From assembly GCA_964564865.1 (NCBI GenBank), contig CAZMDA010000003.1, positions 1 through 64,000 of the forward strand: a stretch of DNA of 64,000 bases, given 5' to 3'. This document shows, piece after piece, positions 15,708-24,879 of this stretch (its first letter is position 1; each line of letters opens with the position of its first letter). Position numbers and translations under genes: made by a program. This DNA is from RBG-16-66-20 sp964564865. Lineage in GTDB: Bacteria; Pseudomonadota; Gammaproteobacteria; Burkholderiales; SG8-39. The notes under the pieces are model-generated. The model searched no databases. It was not told the DNA's origin and saw nothing but the letters and a program-made list of their open reading frames with translations.

Positions 15708-16447
15708 GCGAGCGCCCGCAGCACCAGCGACACCCCGCTCGCGAGCAGCATCAGCGCCACCGCGCGCAGCAGGGTCTCGCGCGTGATGCGCCGGAACAGG
15801 TGACCCGCGGCCCACAGGCCGACCAGCCCGGCCGGTACGATCACGGCGGCATAGGCCCACACCTTGAGGTCGAGCAGGATGCCGGTGGCGAAGAACGCGA
15901 TGGTGCGCAGCGAAATGCTGGTGAGCGTCGCCAGCCCCAGCGTGGCCCGGTACTGCTCCTTGCTCAGGCCCCGGTGCGACAGGTACATGGCGTACGGCGG
16001 CCCGCCGGCGCCGAACAGCGTGCTGGTGATGCCGCCGGCGAATCCCGCGACGTAGGCCCAGCCGGTGCCCAGGACCCGGCGCGCGTCCGGCCGGCTGGCC
16101 AGGCTGTAGAGCGCGAACAGGAACACGAACACGCCGAGGGCCAGCGTCGCCGCCTGGCGCGGCAGGTTCACCAGCAGCGTGATGCCGGCCAGCGTGCCCA
16201 GCAGGATGGTGGGCACGAGGCGCGTCCATTCCGCGCGCACCGCGTGTTTCGGGTTCTCGAAGCCGATGCGGAAGGAATTGGCGAGGTCCATGAGCACGAA
16301 CACCGCCAGCGCGAAGGACAGCGGCACCAGGTGCAGCGCGAGGGGCATGGTGATCAGCGCCGCGCCGAAGCCGGTGATGCCGAACACCACCGAGCCGGCA
16401 AAGGCGAGCGCGGCCAGCAGCGCGAGTTCGACCGGATCGACGATCAC
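15704..16447 (-). CDS. TSUP (TauE/SafE-type) membrane permease
   Basis: 247 residues with about eight hydrophobic segments and the TSUP pattern: FAGSVVFGITGFGAALITMPLAL in the first repeat and FAGGITSTLFGAGGPPYAMYLS in the second. The family exports or imports small organic or sulfur anions such as sulfite or sulfoacetate. The GTG start at 16447 overlaps the stop of the spermidine-synthase-like gene (GTGA), so the two are translated together. The substrate is unknown; two sulfatases elsewhere in the window make a sulfur anion possible but unproven. Confidence 0.85.
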   Translation of the reverse strand: MIVDPVELALLAALAFAGSVVFGITGFGAALITMPLALHLVPLSFALAVFVLMDLANSFRIGFENPKHAVRAEWTRLVPTILLGTLAGITLLVNLPRQAATLALGVFVFLFALYSLASRPDARRVLGTGWAYVAGFAGGITSTLFGAGGPPYAMYLSHRGLSKEQYRATLGLATLTSISLRTIAFFATGILLDLKVWAYAAVIVPAGLVGLWAAGHLFRRITRETLLRAVALMLLASGVSLVLRALA

Positions 16448-17211
16448 GGCGCGAGCTCCGGCTGCAGGCGCAGTTCCGCGGCGTTCCAGCCGTTCATGCG
16501 GCGCAGGCGCTCGACGTAGCGCGGGAACGGCAGCCCGTAGCGCACTTCCAGGCGCTCGGCGTCCTCGCGCAGGTCGCGCCAGGGCACGGCCGGCGGCGCA
16601 CCCTTCAGCGCCAGCACGATGATGTTCGGGTCGCGCAGCGCCGGCAGGCACAGCACGCTGCCGGCGAAGGCATTCTCCAGCCGCCGCAGGTTGCGGTCGA
16701 AGTCCCGGTCGTCGTCCATGAAGTTCATCACCAGCACGCCGCGGTCCTCCAGCGCGCACCAGGCGGCGTCGAAGAAGGCCTGCGACACCAGCGCCGCCGG
16801 CGTGGTCTCGTCCTCGAAGCCGTCCACCACCAGGAGGTCGCAGCACTCCGGGGCGAGGGCGTCGATGCCGTCGCCGTGCTCCACCTTCAGCCGCGCGTCG
16901 TCCGGCGGCAGGTGGAACAGGGCCCGCGCCGTGGCGATGACGCGCTCGTCCAGCTCCAGCACGCGCGTGCGCAGGCGCGGCAGGCGGCGGTGGAAGAACT
17001 TGGCGAGCGAGCCCCCGCCCAGCCCGATCATGAGCGCGCGCCGCGGCTCGGGATGGAACAGCAGGAACGCCATCATGCAGCGGGTGTAGTCGAGCTCCAG
17101 CGCGAAGGGGTCGTCCAGGCGCATCGCGCTCTGGATCGCCTCGCCGCCCACGTGCAGCTCGCGCACGCCGCGCGATTCGCTCACCGTCAGCGCCGGCCGG
17201 CTCTTGGTCAT
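16444..17211 (-). CDS. Spermidine-synthase-like (class I methyltransferase fold) protein
   Basis: 255 residues with the polyamine-synthase Rossmann fold: ALMIGLGGGSLAKFFHRRLP (about 60-79), VLELDERVIATARALF and CDLLVVDGFEDETTPAAL. It lacks the N-terminal beta-sheet of true spermidine synthases and has DGFED at the usual gatekeeper position. It is probably a spermidine-synthase-family protein of other function, as is common in betaproteobacteria. Four-base overlaps with both the upstream MFS gene and the downstream TSUP gene place it inside a tight operon. Confidence 0.75.
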   Translation of the reverse strand: MTKSRPALTVSESRGVRELHVGGEAIQSAMRLDDPFALELDYTRCMMAFLLFHPEPRRALMIGLGGGSLAKFFHRRLPRLRTRVLELDERVIATARALFHLPPDDARLKVEHGDGIDALAPECCDLLVVDGFEDETTPAALVSQAFFDAAWCALEDRGVLVMNFMDDDRDFDRNLRRLENAFAGSVLCLPALRDPNIIVLALKGAPPAVPWRDLREDAERLEVRYGLPFPRYVERLRRMNGWNAAELRLQPELAP

Positions 17212-18383
17212 GCCGCGAGGGCGCGCTGCGGGCGCTGCAGGGACACGATGCCGATGGCGGCGAGCAGTGCCAGCAGCGCCGCGCCGAGGATGGGCATGGC
17301 GTAGCTGCCGGTGGCGTCGAAGGCCGCGCCGGCGAGCGGCGGCCCGAACAGCGTGCCCAGCCCCGCCGCGGTGTACAGGCAGCCGATGATCCCCGATACC
17401 GACCGCGCGCCGAACAGGTCCATCACCACCGAGGGGAAGGTGGCGACGAAGCCGCCGTAGCAGACGCCGAAGCCCACCGCCATGAGCGCAAGGGCGACCT
17501 GGCCCGTGCTCGCCCACCACGTCGCCAGCATGAGCGCCATGCCCAGGTACATGAGCGCGAGCGAGCGCATGCGGCCGACGCGGTCGGCGAAGGCGCCGAC
17601 CGCGAAGCGCCCGAGCAGGCTCCCCAGCCCGATCAGGCTCACCAGCAGCACGCCGAAGGCCTCGGGGTGGCCGGCGTCGCTCGCGTAGGGCGCGAGGTGG
17701 ACCAGCGGCACGAAGCAGCCGAACCCGGACAGCGCGAGGGTGGCGTAGAGGACCCAGAAATTGCGCGCGCGCAGCGCCGAGCGCAGCGGCACGCCGCTGG
17801 TGGCCTGCGCCTGGCCCGCGGGACGGTTGCGGATCGCCGCCGCCGCGATGCCGCCCAGCACCAGCGTCGCCGCGGCGAGCGCGAGGTAGGCGCCGCGCCA
17901 GCCGAACAGGTCGATCCACCACGCCGCCAGCGGCGGCCCGAGCAGGTTGCCGGCGCCGATGCCGGACACCGCGATGCCGGAGGCGAGCACGCGGTGCTTC
18001 TCGAACCAGGGCTGCACCGCGCCCACCGAGGGCACGTAGGTGAGGCCGATGCCGACGCCCAGGCCGATCGAGTAGGTGAGGTACAGCACCAGGACCGAGG
18101 GCGCCTGGCTTGCCGCGGCAAGTCCCGCGGCAAGGAAGGCGACGCCCGCGAGGGCGACGTTGCGCGTGCCGTAGCGGTCGGCGAGCATCCCCCCTGGGGC
18201 GCCCAGCAGGAAGTACAGGAACGCGCACAGCGAGAACACCAGCGAGACATGCGCGCGCGAGGCGGAGAATTCGGCCTGGAAGGCCTTGAAGAACGCGGCG
18301 AAGGAATACGCGGCGCCGAAGCCGACGAACATCAGGGTGAAGGCCGCGGCGACCACCACCCAGCCGTAGTTCGCGCGGTTCAA
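17208..18383 (-). CDS. MFS transporter, oxalate/formate antiporter-like
   Basis: 391 residues with 12 predicted membrane segments. It has the MFS loop motif GMLADRYGTRNV between segments 2 and 3, and ADRVGRMRSLAL in the second half. The start is TTG at 18383, overlapping the RidA stop, with GAAGAAGAAG upstream as a weak ribosome site; NRANYGWVVVAAAFTLMFVG is a typical N-terminus for OFA or monocarboxylate carriers. It probably carries a small organic acid. The reading frame upstream of the TTG is open through the RidA region into the aldolase-like gene (see findings). Confidence 0.85.
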   Translation of the reverse strand: MNRANYGWVVVAAAFTLMFVGFGAAYSFAAFFKAFQAEFSASRAHVSLVFSLCAFLYFLLGAPGGMLADRYGTRNVALAGVAFLAAGLAAASQAPSVLVLYLTYSIGLGVGIGLTYVPSVGAVQPWFEKHRVLASGIAVSGIGAGNLLGPPLAAWWIDLFGWRGAYLALAAATLVLGGIAAAAIRNRPAGQAQATSGVPLRSALRARNFWVLYATLALSGFGCFVPLVHLAPYASDAGHPEAFGVLLVSLIGLGSLLGRFAVGAFADRVGRMRSLALMYLGMALMLATWWASTGQVALALMAVGFGVCYGGFVATFPSVVMDLFGARSVSGIIGCLYTAAGLGTLFGPPLAGAAFDATGSYAMPILGAALLALLAAIGIVSLQRPQRALAA

Positions 18384-18841
18384 CGCTTCTTCTTCGCCCT
18401 TTTCCTGGCGGCGGCCTTCGCGGGCCGCTTGTCCGGCGCGTCGGCGATCGCGGCGATCACCTCGACTTCCAGCAGCAGGTCCTCGTGCACCAGCGCCTGC
18501 ACGCCGACCAGCGTGCTGGCCGGCATCTTCGGGAAGCGGATGTAGCGCGAGCGCACCTCGCGGTACAGGTTCACGTCGTCCGGGTTCATGTTCACCATGT
18601 AGCCGTTCAGCTTGACCACGTCCGCCCAGGTGGCGCCCGCCGCGGCCAGGTTGTGCGTCAGGCTCTTGAACACCTGCTCGGCCTGGGCCTTCATGTCGCC
18701 TTCGCCGATGACCTGGCCGTCGCGGTCGTAGCTCACCTGGCCGGAGACGTAGACCAGCTTCACCGGCCCGGTGACCGTCACGCTGTGCGTGAAGAAGCGC
18801 GGATCGAACAGTTCCTTCGGATTCAGGTATTGCTTGCGCAT
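18380..18841 (-). CDS. RidA/YjgF family protein without the deaminase Arg
   Basis: 153 residues with RidA signatures: LVYVSGQVSYDRDGQVIGEGD, QAEQVFKSLTHNLAAAGATWADVVKLNGYMVNM and LVGVQALVHEDLLLEVEVIA. At the site of the RidA catalytic Arg (Arg105 in E. coli numbering) it has Ser (MPASTLVGV), so imine deamination is not expected. A basic Lys/Arg/Ala tail of about 20 residues is added at the C-terminus. It has a strong ribosome site GGGGGAGG seven bases before ATG 18841. It lies between a transporter and a D-amino-acid-type PLP enzyme, suggesting amino acid metabolism. Confidence 0.85.
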   Translation of the reverse strand: MRKQYLNPKELFDPRFFTHSVTVTGPVKLVYVSGQVSYDRDGQVIGEGDMKAQAEQVFKSLTHNLAAAGATWADVVKLNGYMVNMNPDDVNLYREVRSRYIRFPKMPASTLVGVQALVHEDLLLEVEVIAAIADAPDKRPAKAAARKRAKKKR

Positions 18842-18860
18842 GTGCCTCCCCCTTTTTCCA

Positions 18861-19979
18861 GTCGCCATAGGCGAGCGCGCCGCGCGCGGTGATCGGCCAC
18901 AACGCCTCCACCACGCCGCCCCGGACGCAAACATACCAGTCGTACAGGTTCACCGTCGGGTCGCAGTGGCCGGGCACGAGCAGCACCTTCTCGCCCACCG
19001 CCGGCACCTTCGAGCCCGGCCCGGCCTCCAGCCAGCCGTGCTCGTCCGAGGCGTGGGTGTAGGCGAGGCCCGGGCGCTCCCAGACGCCCGGCATCCCGGA
19101 ATCCACGCTGGAGGCCTTCAGGCCGGCGTCGAGCACGGCGACCCGGTCGTCGGCCCGGCTCTGCACCGAGGCCAGCACGAACAGCGAATGGTCGAAGCGC
19201 GGCAGCGGCGGCGCCCACTCGTTGCGCGCGTAGTCCCAGTCCATGAAGACGTAGGACCCGGGCTGGATCTCGTCCCAGGCGCCCAGCTCGACCTCGAACA
19301 TGAAGGTGCCGCTGCCCGCGCCGGTGACGATCGGGCAGGCGATGCCCGCCTCCGCGAGCATGGCGCGCGTGGTGCGCACCGCCGCCGCCGCGCTGGCGAT
19401 GACCGCGCGCCGCTCCTCATGCGAGCGGATGTGCTGGGCGCGGCCGTGGTAGGCATGCATGCCGGCGAAGCGCAGGTGCGGCGAGGCGGCGATCGCCCGC
19501 GCCAGCATCACCGCCGGCTCCCCCGGGGCGACGCCGCAGCGGCGCATGCCGACTTCCAGCTCCAAGTAGACCTCCAGCGTCGCGCCGGCGGCGGCCGCGG
19601 CGGCCTCGAGCTCGCGCACGTTGGCGGCCTGGTCCACGCAGACGCCGATGCGCGCGCGCTTCGCCAGCGCCGCCAGGCGCGCGAGCTTGCGCGCGCCGAT
19701 GATCTCGTTGGTGACCAGGACGTCGCGCACGCCGCCCTCGACCATGGCCTCGGCCTCGCCGACCTTCTGGCAGCACACGCCCACCGCGCCGGCGGCGACC
19801 TGGCGCAGGGCGATCTCCGGGCACTTGTGCGTCTTGGCGTGGGCGCGCACCCGAACGCGGCCCGCGATGGCCTCGTTCAGGCGCCGGATATTGGACTCGA
19901 AGGCATCGAGGTCCACGACCAGCGCCGGGGTGTCCACGTCCTCCAGGCGCATGCCCACGACGGCCGGCGGCTGCTGCAT
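18861..19979 (-). CDS. D-threonine aldolase / DSD1-type PLP enzyme, no stop codon of its own
   Basis: About 373 residues of the alanine-racemase-like fold III family that includes D-threonine aldolase and eukaryote-type D-serine dehydratase. PLP lysine is in VRAHAKTHKCPE (Lys49). The metal site VPGHCDPTVNLYDWYV is near the C-terminus. It likely cleaves or dehydrates D-hydroxy amino acids using PLP and a divalent metal. Family homology ends near ITARGALAYGD, but no stop follows: the frame runs open across the RidA gene into the MFS gene to 17208. A single-base insertion in the TGGAAAAAGGGGG stretch (18850-18860) would explain this. ATG 19979 follows the upstream MFS stop by two bases; ATG at codon 10 is an alternative. 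Confidence 0.75.
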
Positions 19980-19981
19980 CC

Positions 19982-21345
19982 TCAGGCTCCCAGGGGGCGC
20001 GCGGCGCGCTGCGTCACCCAGAGCCAGGTGATCGCGGCCAGCACCACGCCGATCAGCGGCAGCGCCGCGAGGTTCACCTTCTCCCAGCCGGCGTTGGTGA
20101 CGATGAGGCCGGAGGTGAAGGAGGACACCGCCATCATGCAGAAGATGGCCTGCTCGTTGGTGCCCTGCGCGCGGGCGCGCTCCTCGGGGCGGTAGGTCTC
20201 CAGCAGCAGCGTGGTGCCGCCGATGTAGAGGAAGTTCCAGCCCACGCCCAGCAGCACCAGCGACCACCAGAAGTTGGCCACCGCGATGCCGGCGAGCGCC
20301 ACCGCGACCGCGACCACGTTCAGCGCCGCGCCGGCGAACAGCACCGGCACCACGCCCAGGCGCTTGATCAGCCCGCCGGTGAAGAACGACGGCGCGAACA
20401 TCGCCACAACGTGGGAGGAGATGACGAACGCGGCGTCGCCGTAGGGATGGCCGCACACGCCCATCGCGATCGGCGTCGACACCATCAGGAAGTTCATCAC
20501 CCCGTAGCCGATGGCGCCGCACATCACCGCGACCACGAACTTGGGCTGCCGCGCGATCTCGCGCAGCGGCCGGCCGGAGGCGGCCTGCTCGGCGGCGGTG
20601 GGATCGGGGATGCGGATCCGGCTGAGCAGCGCGATCGTCACCAGCGCGAACAGGATCAGCGCGAGGTAGGCGCCGACGAAGCGCGGGCCGACCAGGTCCA
20701 CGGTGAAGCGGCTGGTGGTGGGCCCGAGCACGCCGCCCACCAGGCCGCCGGCCAGCACCAGCGACACCGCGGTGGCGCGGAAGTCCACCGGCGACACGTC
20801 CGCCGCCGCGAAGCGGTAGTACTGGCCGAAGGCGTTGCTCGCGCCGTAGACGAGCGTGCCGAAGCACAGCAGCCAGAAGCTCTTCGTCCACAGCGCCGCG
20901 GCGCAGATGAGCGCGCCCAGGATGCCGATCGCCGCGCCCTGCATCAGGCCCGTGCGCCGGCCCACCCGCTTCATGTAGAGCGAGGCCGGCATGGTGGTAA
21001 GCGCCGCGCCGATGATCCAGCAGGTCACCGGCAGCGTGGCGAGCGAGGCGAAGGGCGCGAGCGCCACCCCGGACAGGCCGTTGATGGCGATCAGCGTGGA
21101 ATTGACCGTGAACAGCATCGCCTGGCAGGCGACCAGCAGGCCGACGTTCAGGCGCACGTCGCCANNNNNNNNNNNNNNNNNNNNNNNNNNNNNNNNNNNN
21201 NNNNNNNNNNNNNNNNNNNNNNNNNNNNNNNNNNNNNNNNNNNNNNNNNNNNNNNNNNNNNNNNGAACAGCATCGCCTGGCAGGCGACCAGCAGGCCGAC
21301 GTTCAGGCGCACGTCGCCAAGGGTGTTGCCGGCTGGGCTGTTCAT
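19982..21345 (-). CDS. MFS transporter interrupted by an assembly gap
   Basis: 12-segment MFS protein. N-terminus is MNSPAGNTLGDVRLNVGLLVA (ATG at 21345). Other marks are MKRVGRRTGLM, YYRFAAADVSP and ETYRPEERARAQGTNEQ, which resemble the YbfB/MFS_1 group. The 100-N run and a repeated 55-base flank lie in the first membrane segment. Removing 155 bases leaves 1209 bases, exactly 403 codons, so the gene is intact at 402 residues. It heads the minus-strand run that includes the aldolase-like enzyme, two bases downstream. The substrate is unknown. Confidence 0.85.
21165..21264. other. Assembly gap, 100 N, flanked by identical 55-mers
   Basis: Bases 21110-21164 equal 21265-21319. This is the contig-end overlap of a k=55 de Bruijn assembly joined with a default 100-N spacer, so no sequence is truly missing. 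Confidence 0.95.
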
Positions 21346-21378
21346 ATATACAGTATCGGGAGGGAAGGTCCATTCTAA

Positions 21379-22461
21379 ATGAAGCTGCGCGGGGCCGGGT
21401 CGTTCATTGCGGGGCGTTTCGAAACCTTCGCGCGCGAAGCCGTCGATGACGGCTGGACGGATGGAGCAATTCCGGAGGACGAATCGCTTCCGGAGATTGC
21501 GACCCGGGTCGCGGAGGAGCGCGCGCGCTCCATCATCGCGCGCAACGACTCGCCGGACATTCCCTTCGAGCAATCCATCAACCCCTACCGGGGCTGCGAG
21601 CACGGCTGCATCTACTGCTATGCGCGGCCGAGCCACGCCTACCTCGAGCTGTCACCCGGGCTCGATTTCGAGACCAAACTGTTCGCCAAGACCAACGCGG
21701 TCCAGCTGCTGCGCGAGGAACTGTCGAAGAAGAGCTATGTAGCCAAGCCGATCGCCTTCGGCACCAACACCGACGCCTACCAGCCCATCGAGCGGCGCTA
21801 CAAGGTCATGCGCGGCCTGCTGGAAGTGCTGGCCGAATGCGACCACCCGCTCACCGTGGTCACCAAGTCCGCGCTCATCGAGCGCGACATCGACCTGCTG
21901 GCGCCGATGGCGGGCAAGAACCTGGTCAAGGCCTTCGTCTCGGTGACCACCATGGACCACAAGCTCGCCCGGAAGCTGGAACCGAGGGCGGCGAGCCCCT
22001 CCAGGCGGATTGCCGCCATCCGCGCGCTCGCAGCCGCGGGCATCCCGACCGGCGTCATGGTCGCGCCGGTGATTCCCGCGCTCACTGACAAGTCGCTGGA
22101 AGCGATCCTCGAGGCCGCCGCCGGCGCCGGCGCCATCATGGCCGGCTGGATCATGCTGCGGCTGCCGAACGAAGTGCGGCCGCTGTTCAAGGAGTGGCTC
22201 GCCGCGCACGCCCCGCAGCGCGCCGACCACGTCATCAGCATCGTCAAGCAGGTGCGCGGCGGGCGCGAGAACGACCCCAACTTCGGCTCGCGCATGAGCG
22301 GCTCGGGCAATTTCTCGGAACTGATCGACAAGCGCTTCGACCTCGCCTGCCGGCGCTTCGGGCTCAACAGCGAGGACAACCACATGGCCTCGCGCGGCGG
22401 GCTGGACTGCAGCCTGTTCCGGCCGCCGGGCAGCCGCGCGCAGATGACCCTGTTCGGCTAG
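21379..22461 (+). CDS. PA0069-family radical SAM protein
   Basis: 360 residues. The iron-sulfur motif is YRGCEHGCIYCYARPSH (Cys-x3-Cys-x2-Cys), preceded by PFEQSINP. The arrangement matches the PA0069 family, related to spore photoproduct lyase-like proteins. It should bind a 4Fe-4S cluster and SAM; the substrate is unknown. The C-terminus has NHMASRGGLDCSLF, also typical. Ribosome site AGGGAAGG lies upstream. It is divergent from the MFS gene across only 33 bases containing a TATATACAGTAT stretch that may hold a promoter. Its end overlaps lrgB by four bases. Confidence 0.9.
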   Translation: MKLRGAGSFIAGRFETFAREAVDDGWTDGAIPEDESLPEIATRVAEERARSIIARNDSPDIPFEQSINPYRGCEHGCIYCYARPSHAYLELSPGLDFETKLFAKTNAVQLLREELSKKSYVAKPIAFGTNTDAYQPIERRYKVMRGLLEVLAECDHPLTVVTKSALIERDIDLLAPMAGKNLVKAFVSVTTMDHKLARKLEPRAASPSRRIAAIRALAAAGIPTGVMVAPVIPALTDKSLEAILEAAAGAGAIMAGWIMLRLPNEVRPLFKEWLAAHAPQRADHVISIVKQVRGGRENDPNFGSRMSGSGNFSELIDKRFDLACRRFGLNSEDNHMASRGGLDCSLFRPPGSRAQMTLFG

Positions 22462-23177
22462 CCCCAGAGCTTCAGCAGGAGCGGGAACAGGAAGGCGGTG
22501 GCAAGGCCGTTGAGTCCCATCGCCAGCCCGGCAAAGGCGCCCATGGTCTCGGAGACCTGGAAGGCGCGCGCGGTGCCGATGCCGTGCGCCGCGACCCCGA
22601 CCGCGAAGCCGCGCACCGCGTGGTCCTCGATGCGCAGCAGGTTGAGCGTGCCACGCGCCAGCACCGCCCCGATGACGCCGGTGGCGACCACCAGCACCGC
22701 GGTGAGCGAGGGCAGCCCGCCCAGCTTTTCCGCAATGCCCATGGCGATGGGCGTGGTCACCGACTTGGGCGCCATGGATAGCAGCGTCTCGCGGCTCGCG
22801 CCCAGCATCCAGCCGATGCCGACCGCGGACACGGCCGCGGTCATGGAACCTGCGAGCAGCGCCCCGCCCAGCGGCAGCAGGTTCCTCCTCAGCGTGTCCA
22901 GGTTGGCGTAGAGCGGCACCGCCAGCGCCACGGTCGCCGGACCCAGCAGGAAGTGCACGAACTGCGCCCCTTCGAAGTACACCGGGTAGGCGGTATCGGT
23001 GAACCACAGCAGCGCCACCAGCATCGCCACCGAGAGCGCCACCGGATTGGCGAGCGGGTTCATGTTCGCCTTCGCGTACAGCCAGTAGGCGGCCTGGTAG
23101 GCGAGCAGGGTCGCGGTCAGGCCGAGCAGGGGCGTTGCCGAGAGGTAGACCCAGAACTCCGCCAGGCGATCGCTCAT
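22458..23177 (-). CDS. lrgB: LrgB/CidB-type membrane protein
   Basis: 239 residues, about seven membrane segments. LrgB hallmarks are FLLGPATVALAVPLYANL, GIGWMLGASRETLLSMAPKSVTTPIAMGI and AHGIGTARAFQ. It works with LrgA as a holin/antiholin-like or small-metabolite (glycolate/pyruvate-type) carrier in the inner membrane. The start overlaps the lrgA stop by four bases, so the pair is coupled. Confidence 0.9.
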   Translation of the reverse strand: MSDRLAEFWVYLSATPLLGLTATLLAYQAAYWLYAKANMNPLANPVALSVAMLVALLWFTDTAYPVYFEGAQFVHFLLGPATVALAVPLYANLDTLRRNLLPLGGALLAGSMTAAVSAVGIGWMLGASRETLLSMAPKSVTTPIAMGIAEKLGGLPSLTAVLVVATGVIGAVLARGTLNLLRIEDHAVRGFAVGVAAHGIGTARAFQVSETMGAFAGLAMGLNGLATAFLFPLLLKLWG

Positions 23178-23506
23178 CGTTGCAGCCACTTCATCGCCAG
23201 CGCGGTCACGCCGATGGTGATCACGGTGCTGGCCACCAGGGCGACCGCCACCGGCAGCCACTCCGCGCCCAGGCGCTGGAAGTGCAGCATCACCCCCACC
23301 CCGGCGGGCACGAACAGCAGCGACAGGTGGGCGAGCAGGGCCTGGCAGGTGTCGCGCAGCCAGCCGGGCGCGGACCCGCGCGCGAGCAGCGTCACGAACA
23401 GGAGCAGCATCCCCACAACCGGGCCGGGCACCGGCAGCCCGGCGACATGCACGATGGCCTCCCCGGCGAGCTGGTAGACGAGCAGCAGGGTGAACGCGCC
23501 GAGCAT
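23174..23506 (-). CDS. lrgA: LrgA/CidA-type holin-like membrane protein
   Basis: 110 residues, four membrane segments. It has the CidA/LrgA pattern LPVPGPVVGMLLLFVTLL and LSLLFVPAGVGVMLHF. It is the small partner of the LrgAB complex. The ATG at 23506 faces the divergent MATE gene (start 23536) across 29 bases. Confidence 0.88.
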   Translation of the reverse strand: MLGAFTLLLVYQLAGEAIVHVAGLPVPGPVVGMLLLFVTLLARGSAPGWLRDTCQALLAHLSLLFVPAGVGVMLHFQRLGAEWLPVAVALVASTVITIGVTALAMKWLQR

Positions 23507-23523
23507 GGGCGGGAATCTTACGT

Positions 23524-23529
23524 TAGGCT
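23524..23529 (+). promoter_or_regulatory. Weak -10 box TAGGCT before the MATE gene
   Basis: TAGGCT ends six bases before the ATG at 23536 with no ribosome site between. It is a poor consensus match, listed because position matches other leaders here. Confidence 0.3.
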
Positions 23530-23535
23530 CCCGCC

Positions 23536-24879
23536 ATGACCGGCGCCAAGGCGAAAGCGCTGCTGGAGGCGCCCATCCTGCCGACGCTGCTGCGGCTGGC
23601 GGCGCCCGGGCTGCTGCTGGTCGTGTTCCAGTCCGCGATCTCCATCTCGGACACGCACTTCGTCGGCCGCCTCGGCACCGAGCCCCTCGCCGGCCTGGCA
23701 CTCGTGTTTCCCCTGGTGATGCTGCTGCAGATGACCTCGGCCGGCGCCATGGGCGGCGGGATCTCGTCGGCCATCGCGCGCGCCCTCGGCGCCGGCGACG
23801 CCGCGCGCGCGCGGGCGCTGGTGGTCCACGGCGTCGTGATCGCCGTGGTCGCGGGCCTGGTGTTCACGCTGTTCGTGCTCGCCTTCGGCCGCGGCATCTA
23901 CCGGCTGCTGGGCGGCGACGGCGCGGCGCTCGCCGCGGCGCTCGCCTACTCCAACGTGCTGTTCGGCGGCGCGGTGCTGGTGTGGATCGCGAACACCTTC
24001 GCCAGCGTCCTGCGCGGCAGCGGCAACACGCTGGTGCCCGCGCTCGCGCTGGTCGCCGCCTCGCTGGTCCACATCCCGCTGTCCGCGGCGCTCATCCTGG
24101 GCTGGGGGCCGTTCCCGCAGCTGGGCATCGCCGGCGCCGGCCTTGCCTATGTCGTCGGCTTCGGCTTCGCCTCCGTGGCCACCGGCCTGTACATCTGGCG
24201 CTCGCCGCTGTGGCCGCGGCGCGAGGACTGGAAGCTGGTCGGCCGCCAGTTCCGCGAGATCCTGCGCGTCGGCCTGGTGTCGTCGCTGTCCGCGCTGCAG
24301 ACCGTGTTCACGGCGGTGGTGCTCACCGGACTGGTCGGCCGCTTCGGCACCGCCGCGCTCGCCGGCTACGGCGTCGGCGTGCGACTGGAACTGCTGCAGG
24401 TGCCGCTTGCCTTCGCCATCGGCCAGGCGCTGGTGGTGCTGGTGGGCACCAACATCGGCGCGGGAAACCCGGCGCGCGCCAAGCGCATCGCCTTCACCGG
24501 CGCCGCGATCGCCGCCGGCATCTGCCTCGCCATCGGCGCCACGGTGGCCTTGTTCCCCCGGCTGTGGGTCGGCCTGTTCTCCGCGGACCCGGCAGTGCTG
24601 GATTCCGGCGCCGCCTACCTGCGCATCGTGGCGCCGTTCTATCCGTTCATGGGCGCCGGCATCGCGCTGTACTTCGCCTCGCAGGGCGCCGCGCGCGTCA
24701 TCTGGCCGGTGCTCGCGGGCACCGCGCGGCTGGTGATCGTGATCGGCGGCGGACTGGTCGCGCTGGCGCTCGCGGCGCCACTCGCGGCGCTCTACTGGGT
24801 GATCGCGGTCGGCATCGTGATCTGGGGCTCGGCCACGATCTGGGCGGTGCGCGCCAGCGACTGGGGGCGGTCGGGTTAG
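23536..24879 (+). CDS. MATE-family multidrug efflux transporter
   Basis: 447 residues with 12 membrane segments in two similar halves. MATE marks are SDTHFVGRLGTEPLAGLALVFPL in segment 2 and GRFGTAALAGYGVGVRLELLQ in the second half, plus SVLRGSGNTLVPAL. It exports cationic drugs or metabolites using a sodium or proton gradient. Its 3' end overlaps the convergent membrane-protein gene by four bases. Confidence 0.92.
   Translation: MTGAKAKALLEAPILPTLLRLAAPGLLLVVFQSAISISDTHFVGRLGTEPLAGLALVFPLVMLLQMTSAGAMGGGISSAIARALGAGDAARARALVVHGVVIAVVAGLVFTLFVLAFGRGIYRLLGGDGAALAAALAYSNVLFGGAVLVWIANTFASVLRGSGNTLVPALALVAASLVHIPLSAALILGWGPFPQLGIAGAGLAYVVGFGFASVATGLYIWRSPLWPRREDWKLVGRQFREILRVGLVSSLSALQTVFTAVVLTGLVGRFGTAALAGYGVGVRLELLQVPLAFAIGQALVVLVGTNIGAGNPARAKRIAFTGAAIAAGICLAIGATVALFPRLWVGLFSADPAVLDSGAAYLRIVAPFYPFMGAGIALYFASQGAARVIWPVLAGTARLVIVIGGGLVALALAAPLAALYWVIAVGIVIWGSATIWAVRASDWGRSG

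Noticed and set aside
21110..21319. 55-base direct repeat as target-site or insertion duplication
   Set aside because: The same length occurs at the second N gap, and collapsing both restores frames; assembler overlap explains it.
22458..23506. LrgAB pair as phage holins
   Set aside because: No lysin, tail or integrase genes are near; the pair is the chromosomal LrgAB/CidAB type.
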